This document shows positions 1 to 8,291 of a DNA stretch of 64,000 nt, one piece after another. How positions within the stretch are numbered: position 1 is the first letter of the stretch; every line of letters starts with the position of its first letter. The notes beneath the pieces were generated by a model. That model was not told the origin of the DNA. It saw only the letters and a list, made by a program, of their open reading frames with translations, and did no database searches. The position numbers and the translations under genes are program-made. The DNA comes from Roseisolibacter agri. GTDB lineage: Bacteria > Gemmatimonadota > Gemmatimonadetes > Gemmatimonadales > Gemmatimonadaceae. Where the stretch lies: the NCBI RefSeq assembly GCF_030159095.1, contig NZ_BRXS01000003.1, positions 620,001 through 684,000 of the forward strand, given 5' to 3'.

Positions 1-229
1 AGGTCCCGAGCCGGACGGGCGCCGAGGAGGGGCCGAAGACGAGCTGGACCTGCGCGCCCGCGCCCCACGCGTTGGACTCGGTGGTCGTGCCGCGTTGATA
101 GCTGCCGTGGACGTCGAGCTGGCGCTGCGTCTGCGCGTGCAGCGCGGCCGGGACGAGCGGCGCGACGAGGAGGAGGCCGGCGGTCGCGAGGCCGGTGCGG
201 AAGCGGGCGGACGTGGGACGGTGCGACAT
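1..229 (-). CDS. Secreted protein, N-terminal part only (runs off the window)
   Basis: The reading frame starts at an ATG (positions 229-227) and is still open at the window edge. The first ~32 residues form a clear Sec signal peptide: basic n-region (MSHRPTSARFR), hydrophobic core (GLATAGLLLVAPLVPAAL) and an AxA-like cleavage site HAQ. The ~44 visible mature residues (QLDVHGSYQRG... AQVQLVFG) alternate polar and hydrophobic residues as in the first strands of an outer-membrane beta-barrel. That is too little to name a family, so the barrel reading is only an inference. It is high-GC like the host and lies just downstream of the accessory island. Confidence 0.6.
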   Translation of the reverse strand, partial: MSHRPTSARFRTGLATAGLLLVAPLVPAALHAQTQRQLDVHGSYQRGTTTESNAWGAGAQVQLVFGPSSAPVRLGT

Positions 230-310
230 CTCGGCGCTGCTCCTGTGGCTGGGAGCGGCGGGAGAGGCAGGAGGCACGCCAGTGCGGGGCGCGCCGCCGA
301 GCGAGACGTC

Positions 311-628
311 TCAGAGAACGCCGCGCGCCTTAAGGTCGGTCAGTAGTCGCCGGATCACCTGAGCGACGGACAGCCGATCCCGGTTTAGAACGACACCGAA
401 CTCCTCACAATCCGAAGCATATCGATCTGCGATGGCTGTGAGCACGGAGGCGTAGAACTCGCCTGCCGCATCGTGATCGTTCAGCTTCTCCTCGAAGTTC
501 GTGTCGGCCTGCTCAATCAGCTCCGAGATGGCGGCTGTGTGAAGATCAACGCCCGAGAAGCGGGTCGACGGGCCACTGATCGTGATCTTGATGTGTTCGC
601 CGTTGAGGCGGATGTTTGTCTCGCTCAT
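311..628 (-). CDS. Hypothetical small protein (105 aa), A+T-richer than its surroundings
   Basis: I do not recognise a family. The protein begins MSETNIRLNGEHIKITISG, which looks like a beta-strand pair, followed by a largely helical stretch with many acidic residues (ELIEQADTNFEEKLNDHDAAGE) and a basic C-terminal helix ending LTDLKARGVL. The ATG at 628 is chosen. A GTG at 712 would add 28 low-complexity residues. No strong ribosome-binding site is visible for either. There are no cysteine clusters, membrane segments or signal peptide, so it is probably cytosolic. Codon use is less GC-rich than the GNAT next to it and resembles the RT and ATPase blocks, which suggests it came with the accessory DNA. 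Confidence 0.55.
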   Translation of the reverse strand: MSETNIRLNGEHIKITISGPSTRFSGVDLHTAAISELIEQADTNFEEKLNDHDAAGEFYASVLTAIADRYASDCEEFGVVLNRDRLSVAQVIRRLLTDLKARGVL

Positions 629-765
629 TGTGGGGCTGGCCAGTGAGTGAGGAGAGCTGCCGGGAGAGTCGCCCGATGCGCGCCTCCTAGATCCGAGCCG
701 GATCGAGTGCACTTACGGCGATTCGATCGCGTAGCGTGCAGTGTGGCAACCGCCGTGGACTGGCG

Positions 766-1287
766 CTAACACTGCACCGGCGGATAGCGGTAAAGCACCG
801 CGGGTGCACCGAAGAACTCGACTTCTCCGTCCGGCACCGCGCCAAGCGACGTTGCGACGCGGATGGAGGCGGCGTTGTCGGGGCGGATGATGCTGACGAT
901 CGACGTGCGACCGAGCGTCTCGCGCGCGTACTTCAGCGCCGCGGCCGCGCCCTCGCGCGCGTAGCCCTTGCCCCACGCGTGGCGGGCGAGCGTGTAGGCG
1001 ATCTCGAACTCCGGCCAGCCCTCGGGCTGGAAGCAGCCGATGCGGCCGATGAACTCCCCCGTGCTGCGCTCCTCGACGGCCCACACGCCGAAGCCGCGCA
1101 GTGACCAGTGGCCGGCGAACATCGCCATCTGCCGCCAGGCGTCGAAGCGGTTCAGCGGGCGGCCGTCGGCGAGGTGGCGCATGACTTCCGGGTCGGCGAC
1201 CATCGCGGCGTAGGCATCGAAATCGCGCTGGGCGAAGGCGCGGAGGAGGAGGCGGTCGGTGTTGATCTGGGGAAAGTCTCGTGTCAT
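766..1287 (-). CDS. GNAT N-acetyltransferase, RimJ/RimL-like
   Basis: This 173-residue protein has the full RimJ/RimL-type acetyltransferase layout: N-terminal TDRLLLRAF, a central beta-sheet with the FIGRIGCF strand, the acetyl-CoA pyrophosphate loop HAWGKGYAREG (about residues 104-114) and the late NAASIRVATSLGA helix-strand typical of the family. Such enzymes acetylate an N-terminal or side-chain amine of a protein, a metabolite or an antibiotic; the substrate cannot be told. The ATG at 1287 is preferred because an upstream start (1419) would add 44 residues unlike the family. A 54-base stretch of its 5' part (1162-1215) recurs as a broken copy at 7168-7221. The gene lies downstream of the RT on the same strand. 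Confidence 0.85.
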   Translation of the reverse strand: MTRDFPQINTDRLLLRAFAQRDFDAYAAMVADPEVMRHLADGRPLNRFDAWRQMAMFAGHWSLRGFGVWAVEERSTGEFIGRIGCFQPEGWPEFEIAYTLARHAWGKGYAREGAAAALKYARETLGRTSIVSIIRPDNAASIRVATSLGAVPDGEVEFFGAPAVLYRYPPVQC

Positions 1288-1509
1288 GCGCGAAGTGTCG
1301 TCAGTTGCTTTCCACTTATCAGCTTCGTGGAATTCAGTGAAGTGGACGCGCCGCATTGTGCATACGCTGCGGATGGCGGTTGCGCCGGCTTCGGCACCTA
1401 CGCCTAAAGCGAATTCCACAAAGCCGCATAGTCACAATTCAGTGGTCGCAGCTCGTTGCGCGAAGACAGATCGCAGTCACCTTGCTCGGGCATGTATAAC
1501 CCATCGGGC

Positions 1510-3591
1510 TCACCATTTCAGCCAAAGTTCGCTGTAGCCGTCTGCGAGCAGACGCTTGAGGGGCTTCATCTCTTTATACCTGATCCGGCGAGTGGGGCGT
1601 TGGGTTGCCTTGGTGACAGGATGCACCAGGTCGGCCTGAAGCCGCAGTTCATGAAACGCCTCTGCCGCTTGATACATCAGCGGGTATTTCCGCGCAAACC
1701 GCGAATTTGGTGAGCCTAGAACGCTGCCGATCTTGCCGATCGTGTACACGCCGATCGATGGGTCATGACCAAACAACGCACTGAGCACAATCTCGTTCAC
1801 CGTGTCGGTGAGACTTACCCATGCGGTTGGGTCTGTTGTGCTGTATGCGCGCCACACGGCAACACGCGGAAGCATTAAGCGGTAGGATTTCGCATCAAAG
1901 ATGCGGCGCCAGCGAACATGGGTGACACCGCGCCCGAGCACATCCGTCATGGCGCGAGTGATTGCGCAGTGCGTGGTCGAGACTCGTCCAATTCTGCCCG
2001 CTCGACGCAGAACCAGTTGAGCCGCCGGGTGAATCGACTTCAGCGGCGGCTGATAAGCCAGCTTGTGCGTCAGAAGCAGTTCGACACCGACAAGTGCGAC
2101 ATCAGCAACCGAGTCGCGTATCGACTGCTGCACTACGGCATCGAACGCACTGTGGCCAATAGTCCGCTGATCGGCGTGCGCAATTACGTTGGCCCTCACC
2201 CACCAACTTCGCTGCCAGTTTGCGTGGAATCGAACTTGACGATCCGTCGCACGTCCACTTGCAAGATACACATTCGCCGCTTCAGCCCGAAGTTCGTGGT
2301 CGCTCGTTGCCAAAGCCCCGTTCAGGCGCGCTTTGGCAAAACGGACGACCCGATCACAAGATGAACTGTGGACGCGGCCGTTCAGGACTCGAATGAGACC
2401 TGCAGAGAAGGAGCAATACAGCGCGTTCGCTTCGAGCAGGGCGACACAATCCGCAGACACGCGCTTGGAAAGGCGCCGGTACTTCATCAGGTGCGCGAAA
2501 ACGGACGAGAACAGGTCCGGCTGGTGCTCTAGAACCCGCAGCAAACGTCGAGCAAGCGCGGCGTTGGGTTCCGCGAACCCGAGCACAAATTTGAAGCGTG
2601 AAACATCCGCGACCTGGTATCGCGCAGTCAGTTCTTTCAGGCGTTGCCAGACATCCCGCATGACAACTGGCGCGCTCGACACAACTGACTCTGGAGGAAC
2701 ACTGATCGATTTGATCTCGTCCTCGATGTTCCGCACTCGATGAAGGCGGATCTTCGCACTCTGCGGAAATAGTCCCACTTCTTTACTGCGACGGTCGAGC
2801 TTTACTAGCTCACTGCGCAACGCAGCTTCGTCTGCGGCAAAGAGCCTAATGTCATCTACGTACCGAAAGTAGCGGACGCCGTGCGGTCGCTTGGCGTCAT
2901 CGAAGTATTTGAGCACAACCTCCGCGAGCATACCCGAGGAGAGGGGTCCCTGCGGAATGCCGTGGCCGTGATACAGAGGCTTTCTTCCGCCTGCCGCCTC
3001 GGTCCATCGACCGAGACAAAAGCACAGATCGTCACAGAACTCTGCATCCAAGCCGATGTCGGCAAGCAAATGCGTCAAGACCGTGTGATCGATAGTGTCG
3101 TAGCATGCAGTCAGATCGAACGAGGCGGCGTATCGGTATCCACCCGCAAAGGCACGGCGCATGGCATTCCCGTACAGTTTGTACGAGCGCCGCCAATCGC
3201 GATAGAACCACGGACTGTTCGCACCTGCGTAGAGGTGGCCGAATGTCAGTCGATTGTAGCGACCGCGCACCTTCCGATCGAGCTTCTCAGCGACGACGTT
3301 GGCATACGCCTGATAGACTACCTGATCCTCAACCGTCAGCAGCGTAAAGGGCCGCTGAAGTCCTGAGGGCTTCGGAAAGTACAACTTGATTGCGTGACTG
3401 GGCTCGTAACTGTTAGTAAGCAGTCGTTGCCGAAGATCAGCAAGAAAGTCTGGCGCTGCGAGTGCATATGCCCGGTACAGGGGGCCGAAGTAGCGCTTGT
3501 AGGCGCGATCCGGATTCGAGAGAATCCATTGCCAAGCGCGCAACAGATTGCTTGGACGCGCAACAAGCTTTTGATGAGTGCTTAGCGTCAA
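1510..3591 (-). CDS. Reverse transcriptase with long C-terminal helical region (defence-type RT candidate)
   Basis: A 693-residue RNA-directed DNA polymerase. The RT motifs are intact: motif A SFDLTACYDTIDH (about 157-169), the HGIPQGPLSSGMLAE block (210-224) and the catalytic YVDD (244-247). There is no group II intron maturase or HNH endonuclease domain, and the ~350 residues after the fingers/palm are a leucine- and arginine-rich helical region. That layout (an RT with a helical-repeat C-terminus and no intron) is known from the 'unknown group'/Abi-type RTs, many of which are anti-phage (DRT) systems; which subgroup is not decided here. The only in-frame start is a TTG at 3591. It has no recognisable partner. 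The block from ~1290 to 3660 is clearly lower in GC than the host, which points to transfer. It directly abuts a GGT 3' fragment (3667). Confidence 0.85.
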   Translation of the reverse strand: MTLSTHQKLVARPSNLLRAWQWILSNPDRAYKRYFGPLYRAYALAAPDFLADLRQRLLTNSYEPSHAIKLYFPKPSGLQRPFTLLTVEDQVVYQAYANVVAEKLDRKVRGRYNRLTFGHLYAGANSPWFYRDWRRSYKLYGNAMRRAFAGGYRYAASFDLTACYDTIDHTVLTHLLADIGLDAEFCDDLCFCLGRWTEAAGGRKPLYHGHGIPQGPLSSGMLAEVVLKYFDDAKRPHGVRYFRYVDDIRLFAADEAALRSELVKLDRRSKEVGLFPQSAKIRLHRVRNIEDEIKSISVPPESVVSSAPVVMRDVWQRLKELTARYQVADVSRFKFVLGFAEPNAALARRLLRVLEHQPDLFSSVFAHLMKYRRLSKRVSADCVALLEANALYCSFSAGLIRVLNGRVHSSSCDRVVRFAKARLNGALATSDHELRAEAANVYLASGRATDRQVRFHANWQRSWWVRANVIAHADQRTIGHSAFDAVVQQSIRDSVADVALVGVELLLTHKLAYQPPLKSIHPAAQLVLRRAGRIGRVSTTHCAITRAMTDVLGRGVTHVRWRRIFDAKSYRLMLPRVAVWRAYSTTDPTAWVSLTDTVNEIVLSALFGHDPSIGVYTIGKIGSVLGSPNSRFARKYPLMYQAAEAFHELRLQADLVHPVTKATQRPTRRIRYKEMKPLKRLLADGYSELWLKW

Positions 3592-3666
3592 ACCGCTTAC
3601 CAGTTCAAGAGAGAACGCACTACGCAGGTGCGAATCACCGCCGGAAGTCCAAAGCTCGGCATTGGG

Positions 3667-3936
3667 CTAGTACTCCACCGCCACCCCATCCCTGCGCGGA
3701 TCCCCCGCGCCCACGAGCACACCATCAGGCCGCACCCAGAACAGGTGCACCCCCGCGAACTGCAGATTCGCGACACGATTGGTGGCGACATAGCCGTGTG
3801 AGCGCAGCGCCCCATAGGCCGACAGCGCGAACCCCTGCTCGATCTCGAGCGCACGCCCGATCGCCGACGGCTGCAGCTGCGGCGCCTGCACCCAACGCGC
3901 GATGCACAGCGCGCTTTGGCCGATGGCGGTCAGGGA
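3667..3936 (-). pseudogene. 3' fragment of a gamma-glutamyltranspeptidase gene (duplicate of the 9901 gene)
   Basis: About 89 codons match the last ~100 codons of the intact GGT at 9901-11718, including the block LQPSAIGRALEIEQGF and the C-terminus DPRRDGVAV(E/G)Y. The fragment has lost about eight codons (GQEPYAAL in the intact copy) and diverges upstream of SLTAIGQ. There is no catalytic threonine and no start codon, so it cannot make an enzyme. It ends in TAG where the intact gene ends in TGA, and that TAG is the first part of TAGCCCAA, a string also present ~70 bases beyond the intact copy. It looks like a duplication scar at the edge of the RT block. Confidence 0.85.
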
Positions 3937-4535
3937 TGTACGGCGCGCCTGCACGTGCCCGACGTCGACCGCACGCGATCGCGTGCCGGCATGACCGCTG
4001 CGGCGACATCGCGCCCCACAGCGCGCGGGAAGACGCCTGGACCGACGCGCGGAATGGCTGCGAGGTTGGCGGGCACCGGAGATGGCGCGCACGCGGTGCA
4101 CGACTCGCCACCCGGCCGTCATCGGCTCTGGATCGGCGAGGAAGCCACAGTACGGCCCGGTTAACGAAGCGGCAAGGTGCCTCCGCGGCGGCAGGCGCCA
4201 CACCCGCCCGCTCCGGGTGTATGCGACGTCCCGGCGCGCGTCTCGCGCAGTGCACGCGATACTGTCCCTCGCCGCGGGACCTCGCAGCCACGCGTCACCG
4301 CCGAACCCGCACCGCCCCGTGCTCGTCCGCGTCCTCTTCCACCTGCTCGTCACCGGCACGCCGCGCGTGCGCCGCCCCTCCCAGCCGGCGCCGCGGTTCG
4401 CGCGCGCGCTGCAGCTGCCGCTGCCCCACGACCACCTCCGTCGGCTGCGCGGCGACGTCTGGATCGCGTCGACCCCGCACATCCCCGCGCCGCCTCGCGG
4501 CTGGTGAGCTCACCCCCAGTCGCGAAGCCGCCGGA
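3937..4535. other. Degraded or non-coding 600-bp stretch
   Basis: No frame gives a recognisable protein. The DNA is host-like in GC, and open frames exist on both strands but are arginine/proline-rich and look like shadows. It lies between the GGT fragment and the DUF3500 gene, so it may be decayed host sequence carried by the same duplication. Confidence 0.4.
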
Positions 4536-5633
4536 TCACTCCCGGTGCGGCTGCCGCGCGTAGTGCCGCCGCAGCAGGTCGCCGCCGAAGTCGTTCTCCA
4601 GGTCGCGCCACACCGTGTGGATGTGGTTCGCGCTGCTCTGCGAGTTGTCGTACTCCACCAGCACGGTCGGCCCGTGGATGCGGTAGTAGTGCGGGCTGCC
4701 GGGTCGGTGCGCGCCCGCCCAGGCGAAGTGGAGCCGCCCGAAGCCGACCTCCTCGATGCGCCGCAGCTGCCGCCGGGCCGCGGAGTCCGCCATCCGGCCG
4801 GCGTACACGTCGAGCAGCCGCCGCAGCTGCCGCTGCTGCCCGGCCGTCATCTCGGCCGCGGGGAGCCCCGCGAACGCCATCGGGTCCACCTTCGGGACGT
4901 TCCTCGTGACGATGTCGCCGTAGGTCTGCGCGGCGATCGTGGCGCGGGCGCGCTGGCTCGCGTCGAGCAGCTGCAGCAGCGCGAAGGCGACGTCCTCCTC
5001 CGTGGCGAGCAGCCGGTGCCCCGCCTTCGGGCCGCTCGGGACGCGGGCCGGGTTCGCGCCCATGAAGAGCGGCGCGACGACCTGGCCATGCGGGCCGAGG
5101 TCCGTGACGTTCACCGAGAGGTGATGGCCCTCGAAGCGCCAGCCCGACGGCGGCGTCGCGCCCGGCCCGGCGAAGAGCGACAGGTAGTAGAGCCCCGGGT
5201 CGCGCCGGAGCGTCACGCGACTCACCACGCCTTCGAGCTGGCCGAGGATGCCCTCGAGCTCGATGATGCCGCGCGCCAGGCCGGTGCCGCGCTCGCTCAG
5301 CCCCGTGCCGAGCACCGCGAACGCCGCCACGCGCTGCTCGGCGCTCATCGCCTTGAGCGGGATGCCGGTGCGCGCCTGCGGCACGTACGCCCACTTGGTG
5401 CGCTCCGCGTCGTCGAACGGGAACGCGGCGTCGGCGCGCTGCCCCGCGCCCAGCGTCGCGAGGAACGCCCGCGCGCTCGCCGACATGCCGGAGGACATAC
5501 CGGACGTGTCGACGCCGGACGCCGCGCTGGCACGCGGGGGTGCCTGGGCGCCGCAGCCGGACGCGGCGACGGTGAGGACGGCGGCGAGCACGCCTGCCGA
5601 TCCGAGCCGGACGTACGCGGCGGTATGCGCCAT
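4536..5633 (-). CDS. DUF3500 family lipoprotein
   Basis: A 365-residue protein with a lipoprotein-type signal (VLAAVLTVAASGC, Cys at about 27). The body matches my recollection of the DUF3500 family: an early FPFDDAERTKWAYVPQ segment, a GLS-x-RG repeat region, a glycine-flanked GHHLSVNV strand, and the hallmark C-terminal HIHTVWRDLENDFGGDLLRRHY. The function of the family is unknown. The protein probably sits in the periplasm, tethered to a membrane. It is high-GC, i.e. of host type, and stands 70 bases downstream of the methyltransferase on the same strand. Nothing is broken, and the length is normal for the family. Confidence 0.8.
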   Translation of the reverse strand: MAHTAAYVRLGSAGVLAAVLTVAASGCGAQAPPRASAASGVDTSGMSSGMSASARAFLATLGAGQRADAAFPFDDAERTKWAYVPQARTGIPLKAMSAEQRVAAFAVLGTGLSERGTGLARGIIELEGILGQLEGVVSRVTLRRDPGLYYLSLFAGPGATPPSGWRFEGHHLSVNVTDLGPHGQVVAPLFMGANPARVPSGPKAGHRLLATEEDVAFALLQLLDASQRARATIAAQTYGDIVTRNVPKVDPMAFAGLPAAEMTAGQQRQLRRLLDVYAGRMADSAARRQLRRIEEVGFGRLHFAWAGAHRPGSPHYYRIHGPTVLVEYDNSQSSANHIHTVWRDLENDFGGDLLRRHYARQPHRE

Positions 5634-5703
5634 GGTGCCACGCGACGGAGACGGGACGCGCCCGGACGATCGGGCCCTGTGGGGAGATTCTACCGTCTTC
5701 CCG

Positions 5704-6531
5704 TCAGGCCGCCACGCGCCCCCGCACCGCGTTCGCCGTCGCCGTGATCACGATCCGTTCTTTCTCGTCGGCCGCCGGCAGCCGCGCGCGCAGCGCGGCC
5801 TGGAACGTCTCGACCTCGCCGGCCGGGATGGCGCCGAGCAGCCGCCCGAACGCCGGCCCGAGTAGGACGGTCGCCCAGTAGTCGTCGAAGCCGTCGAACG
5901 CGCGCCGCACCGTGATCGCGTGCGTCTCCACGTCCACGAGCCCGGCCCCCTGCCACAGCGCGCGCAGCGCGTCGAGCCGCGACGCCTCCGGGCTCGGCGG
6001 CCCCGGCACGTCGGCGACGAACTCCTGCAGCACGGCCGCCGCCGGCGCGTACGGGAAGCCGCCGCCGGGCATGTCCCACGCGTACGCGCTCACGACCCCG
6101 CCCGGCCGCACCACGCGCGCCATCTCCGCCACGCCGACCGCGGGCTGCGGGACGAAGAAGAGCACGAGCGGCATCACCGCCGCGTCGAACGCATCGTCGG
6201 GGAACGGCAGCGCCATCGCGTCGCCGAGCGTGAGCTCCGCCGCCCCCACGTCGGATCGCGTGCGCGCGTGCGCCAGCTGCTCCGGCGACGGGTCGATCCC
6301 GTGCACGGCGTTCGGCGCGCATCGCTCGACGATCATCGCGGTGAACGCGCCGTTCCCGCACCCGACGTCCAGCCAGCGCAGCCCGCCCGCCGGCGCGAGC
6401 CAGTCGAGGAACGTCGCGCCGGCGAGGCGGCTCCACGCGCCCATGTAGCGCTCGTACGCCGCGCCGTCGTCGAAGCGGATGGGGCTCGCGGACGCCGTCG
6501 TGTGCGTGTCGGACGACGGGGATCCGCTCAC
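5704..6531 (-). CDS. Class I SAM-dependent methyltransferase
   Basis: A 275-residue methyltransferase of the UbiE/Methyltransf_11 type. The SAM-binding motif I is LRWLDVGCGNGAFT, followed by the acidic VHGIDPSP strand, motif II-like GDAMALPFPDDAFDAAV and the ARVVRPGGVVSAY post-motif. The start is taken as the GTG at 6531, because GTGA overlaps the TGA of the YbjQ-type gene by four bases and GGAG lies just upstream. The two genes are therefore probably translationally coupled. The substrate cannot be inferred; small-molecule methyltransferases of this shape act on quinones, sterols or arsenite, and none is indicated here. Codon use is host-like. Confidence 0.85.
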   Translation of the reverse strand: MSGSPSSDTHTTASASPIRFDDGAAYERYMGAWSRLAGATFLDWLAPAGGLRWLDVGCGNGAFTAMIVERCAPNAVHGIDPSPEQLAHARTRSDVGAAELTLGDAMALPFPDDAFDAAVMPLVLFFVPQPAVGVAEMARVVRPGGVVSAYAWDMPGGGFPYAPAAAVLQEFVADVPGPPSPEASRLDALRALWQGAGLVDVETHAITVRRAFDGFDDYWATVLLGPAFGRLLGAIPAGEVETFQAALRARLPAADEKERIVITATANAVRGRVAA

Positions 6532-6896
6532 CGCGGCAGCTCCTCCACCCGCACGGCCGTCCCGTAGCAGATGACCTCCGTCACGCCCTGCATCACCTCG
6601 GTCGCGTCGTAGCGGATGCCGATCACCGCGTCGCCACCGGCCGTCTCGGCCTGCACCAGCATCGTGTCGAACGCCTGCTGGCGCGTGCGCTCCGCGAGCT
6701 CCGTGAACAGCGAGATGTTGCCGCCGAACAGCGTCTGCACGCCGGCGCCGATGGTGCCGAGCAGGGAGCGCGACCGGACGACGACGCCGCGGACGACGCC
6801 CAGGCTCGCGACGATGCGGTACCCGGGCAGGTCGAACGTGGTGCTCGTCATGTTGTACGGGATGTCCGCGGCCTGCGAATGCACGATCGAGCTCAT
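6528..6896 (-). CDS. YbjQ/UPF0145 family heavy-metal-binding-like protein
   Basis: A 122-residue protein with the features of the YbjQ (UPF0145, DUF74) family: an N-terminal strand LPGYRIVASLGVVRG, the central region with SRSLLGTIGAGVQTLFGG, then ERTRQQAFDTMLVQAETAGGDAVIGIRYD and a C-terminal GTAV strand. Members form pentamers and their role is unknown; heavy-metal binding has been suggested from structure only. The ATG at 6896 is preceded by a GAGGTG ribosome-binding site. It is the first gene of a two-gene unit with the methyltransferase downstream (GTGA overlap). Confidence 0.85.
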   Translation of the reverse strand: MSSIVHSQAADIPYNMTSTTFDLPGYRIVASLGVVRGVVVRSRSLLGTIGAGVQTLFGGNISLFTELAERTRQQAFDTMLVQAETAGGDAVIGIRYDATEVMQGVTEVICYGTAVRVEELPR

Positions 6897-7376
6897 GGCG
6901 CACCTCGGGTCTGGGCGGTCCCGCGCGTGTCCCGCGCCCTTCTCGGGGACGATGTTCGTCAGCCGCACGTCGATCACCAGCGTCGCGTCGGGCGGTCCGC
7001 CACGAGGATGGCGACGTCGCTCGCCCAGAGCAGCCAGCGCTCGAACGTGTGCATCGCCTCGACAACCGGAACCTAGCGGAGTCAACGCGCCAGCACGGGC
7101 GGTAGCTGCTCGTCGGCCCACACCCGCGGCACCGCGCGGTAGGCAACCGGCGGTTGATACCTACGCAGCCGTCGGCGAGGTGGCGCACAACCTAGGGGTC
7201 GGCGACCATCGCGGCGTAGGCCTCCTTGCCCGAGACTAGCTGACACCCGAGCACAATTGCGGCCGAGACATACGACCCTAGAGCGAAGATCCGCAGATCA
7301 ATCACCAGAGGCAACGCACGGCACGCATCACAGCAGAATGTGCCCTGGTAGTTGGATCGAGCAACACGACGCACGC
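6897..7376. other. Intergenic stretch with a GNAT scar
   Basis: This 480-bp gap lies between the YbjQ gene and the two-helix membrane protein. It contains the GNAT remnant at 7168-7221 and, upstream of it on the minus strand, a short A+T-richer segment (to ~7376) fused in frame to the remnant. The segment at 6900-7150 has no gene I can support. Confidence 0.5.
7168..7221 (-). pseudogene. Remnant of the GNAT gene (54 bp)
   Basis: These 54 bases match 1162-1215 of the intact GNAT at 49 positions. Read in the same frame they give AYAAMVADP, then a TAG, then VVRHLADG, against AYAAMVADPEVMRHLADG in the intact gene; a nonsense change replaces the Glu codon. Both ends of the match drop off sharply: upstream (on the minus strand) into foreign A+T-richer DNA, downstream into unrelated sequence. 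It marks the downstream border of the membrane-protein/ATPase block, as the intact GNAT marks that of the RT block. Confidence 0.75.
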
Positions 7377-8156
7377 TCATCTCGACCGAATCCGGAAGTG
7401 ATGCTGCGCTTCGTAAAACCGCAGGTCGACCGGCTCGGGGGAGTTGGAGAGAAGCGCCTCAAGCTCACCTGTAATCTCATATTCAACGGCGCCATACGAT
7501 CCGATCAGCACATCCTCGTGAATACCCTCTTCATCCTCGATATAGCTGTACCCAACAAACTTCATGTCGAGGCCCAACCGGAGAAAGCGCGCCATTTCGG
7601 CTAGAGACAGTCTCGGCGCGAATGCAAGGGCGCGGTAGCGAGGAGGTTCGTCAGTACCAAAGAATCCGCTGAGAGGAATGCCCTCATTTTTCAGCCTGGC
7701 GCGGATCTCCACAAAATCGTCGAGTCCCTTGTTGAGACCCACTAGTAGCGTGCGAGCAGAAACCCCTGGCGAAGCGACTGGCACTGCAACCTCAGGCGAA
7801 CCTGCCGCCAAGAGTCGCAATTCCGCCCGGATGGCGATCAACTCCTTCTCGAAGAACTCGTCGCGACTCACTCTCACCACTTCGTTAGTTCTTCGGTCGA
7901 GGTACTGTGAGTAGTAAGAGTCCTCCTGCAGCTCGGGCCGGAAGCGTGTCTGAAGCAAGAAGAGCGCGATGAGGAAGACAGGCACATTTGCGATTGCTGC
8001 GACGACCAGCGCTCCACGCTCCCAGCTGCCCACGGACATCCGTGCGGACGCAGTCAAGAACGCCGTATCGACGATAATGAGGCCCACCAACCACGCAGCG
8101 AGAAGCTGCATGGGTTTGGTGATGCGATCCGGCTCAATCCGGTGCGGCGCAGTCAT
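7377..8156 (-). CDS. Two-helix membrane protein with cytosolic domain, putative partner of the upstream ATPase
   Basis: A 259-residue protein of no family I can name. Residues ~15-37 (MQLLAAWLVGLIIVDTAFL) and ~48-68 (GALVVAAIANVPVFLIALFL) are two strong transmembrane helices close to the N-terminus. The rest is a soluble domain with an acidic, charged helix (DEFFEKELIAIRAELRLL) and a mixed alpha/beta part (RTLLVGLNKGLDDF, MKFVGYSYIEDEEG). A short two-helix anchor with a cytosolic domain is a common build for effectors in bacterial immunity, but that is an inference. It follows the ATPase gene by 135 bases on the same strand and shares its lower GC content, so the two probably came together. 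Confidence 0.7.
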   Translation of the reverse strand: MTAPHRIEPDRITKPMQLLAAWLVGLIIVDTAFLTASARMSVGSWERGALVVAAIANVPVFLIALFLLQTRFRPELQEDSYYSQYLDRRTNEVVRVSRDEFFEKELIAIRAELRLLAAGSPEVAVPVASPGVSARTLLVGLNKGLDDFVEIRARLKNEGIPLSGFFGTDEPPRYRALAFAPRLSLAEMARFLRLGLDMKFVGYSYIEDEEGIHEDVLIGSYGAVEYEITGELEALLSNSPEPVDLRFYEAQHHFRIRSR

Positions 8157-8291
8157 GTGGCGGCAGAGCGATTACGAGTTCGGGAACTAGACAGGTCCCT
8201 AGGGAGCCGACGGCTGGACCAACGCGAGAGTTCGTCGGCAGAGCGACGCGTTTGTCAGCTACAACACTTCGTTAAATCACGGCGCGACGAC

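Noticed and set aside
4082-4507. Open frame on the plus strand (141 codons)
   Set aside because: It is Arg/Pro-rich with no family pattern or ribosome-binding site, and looks like a GC-rich chance frame.
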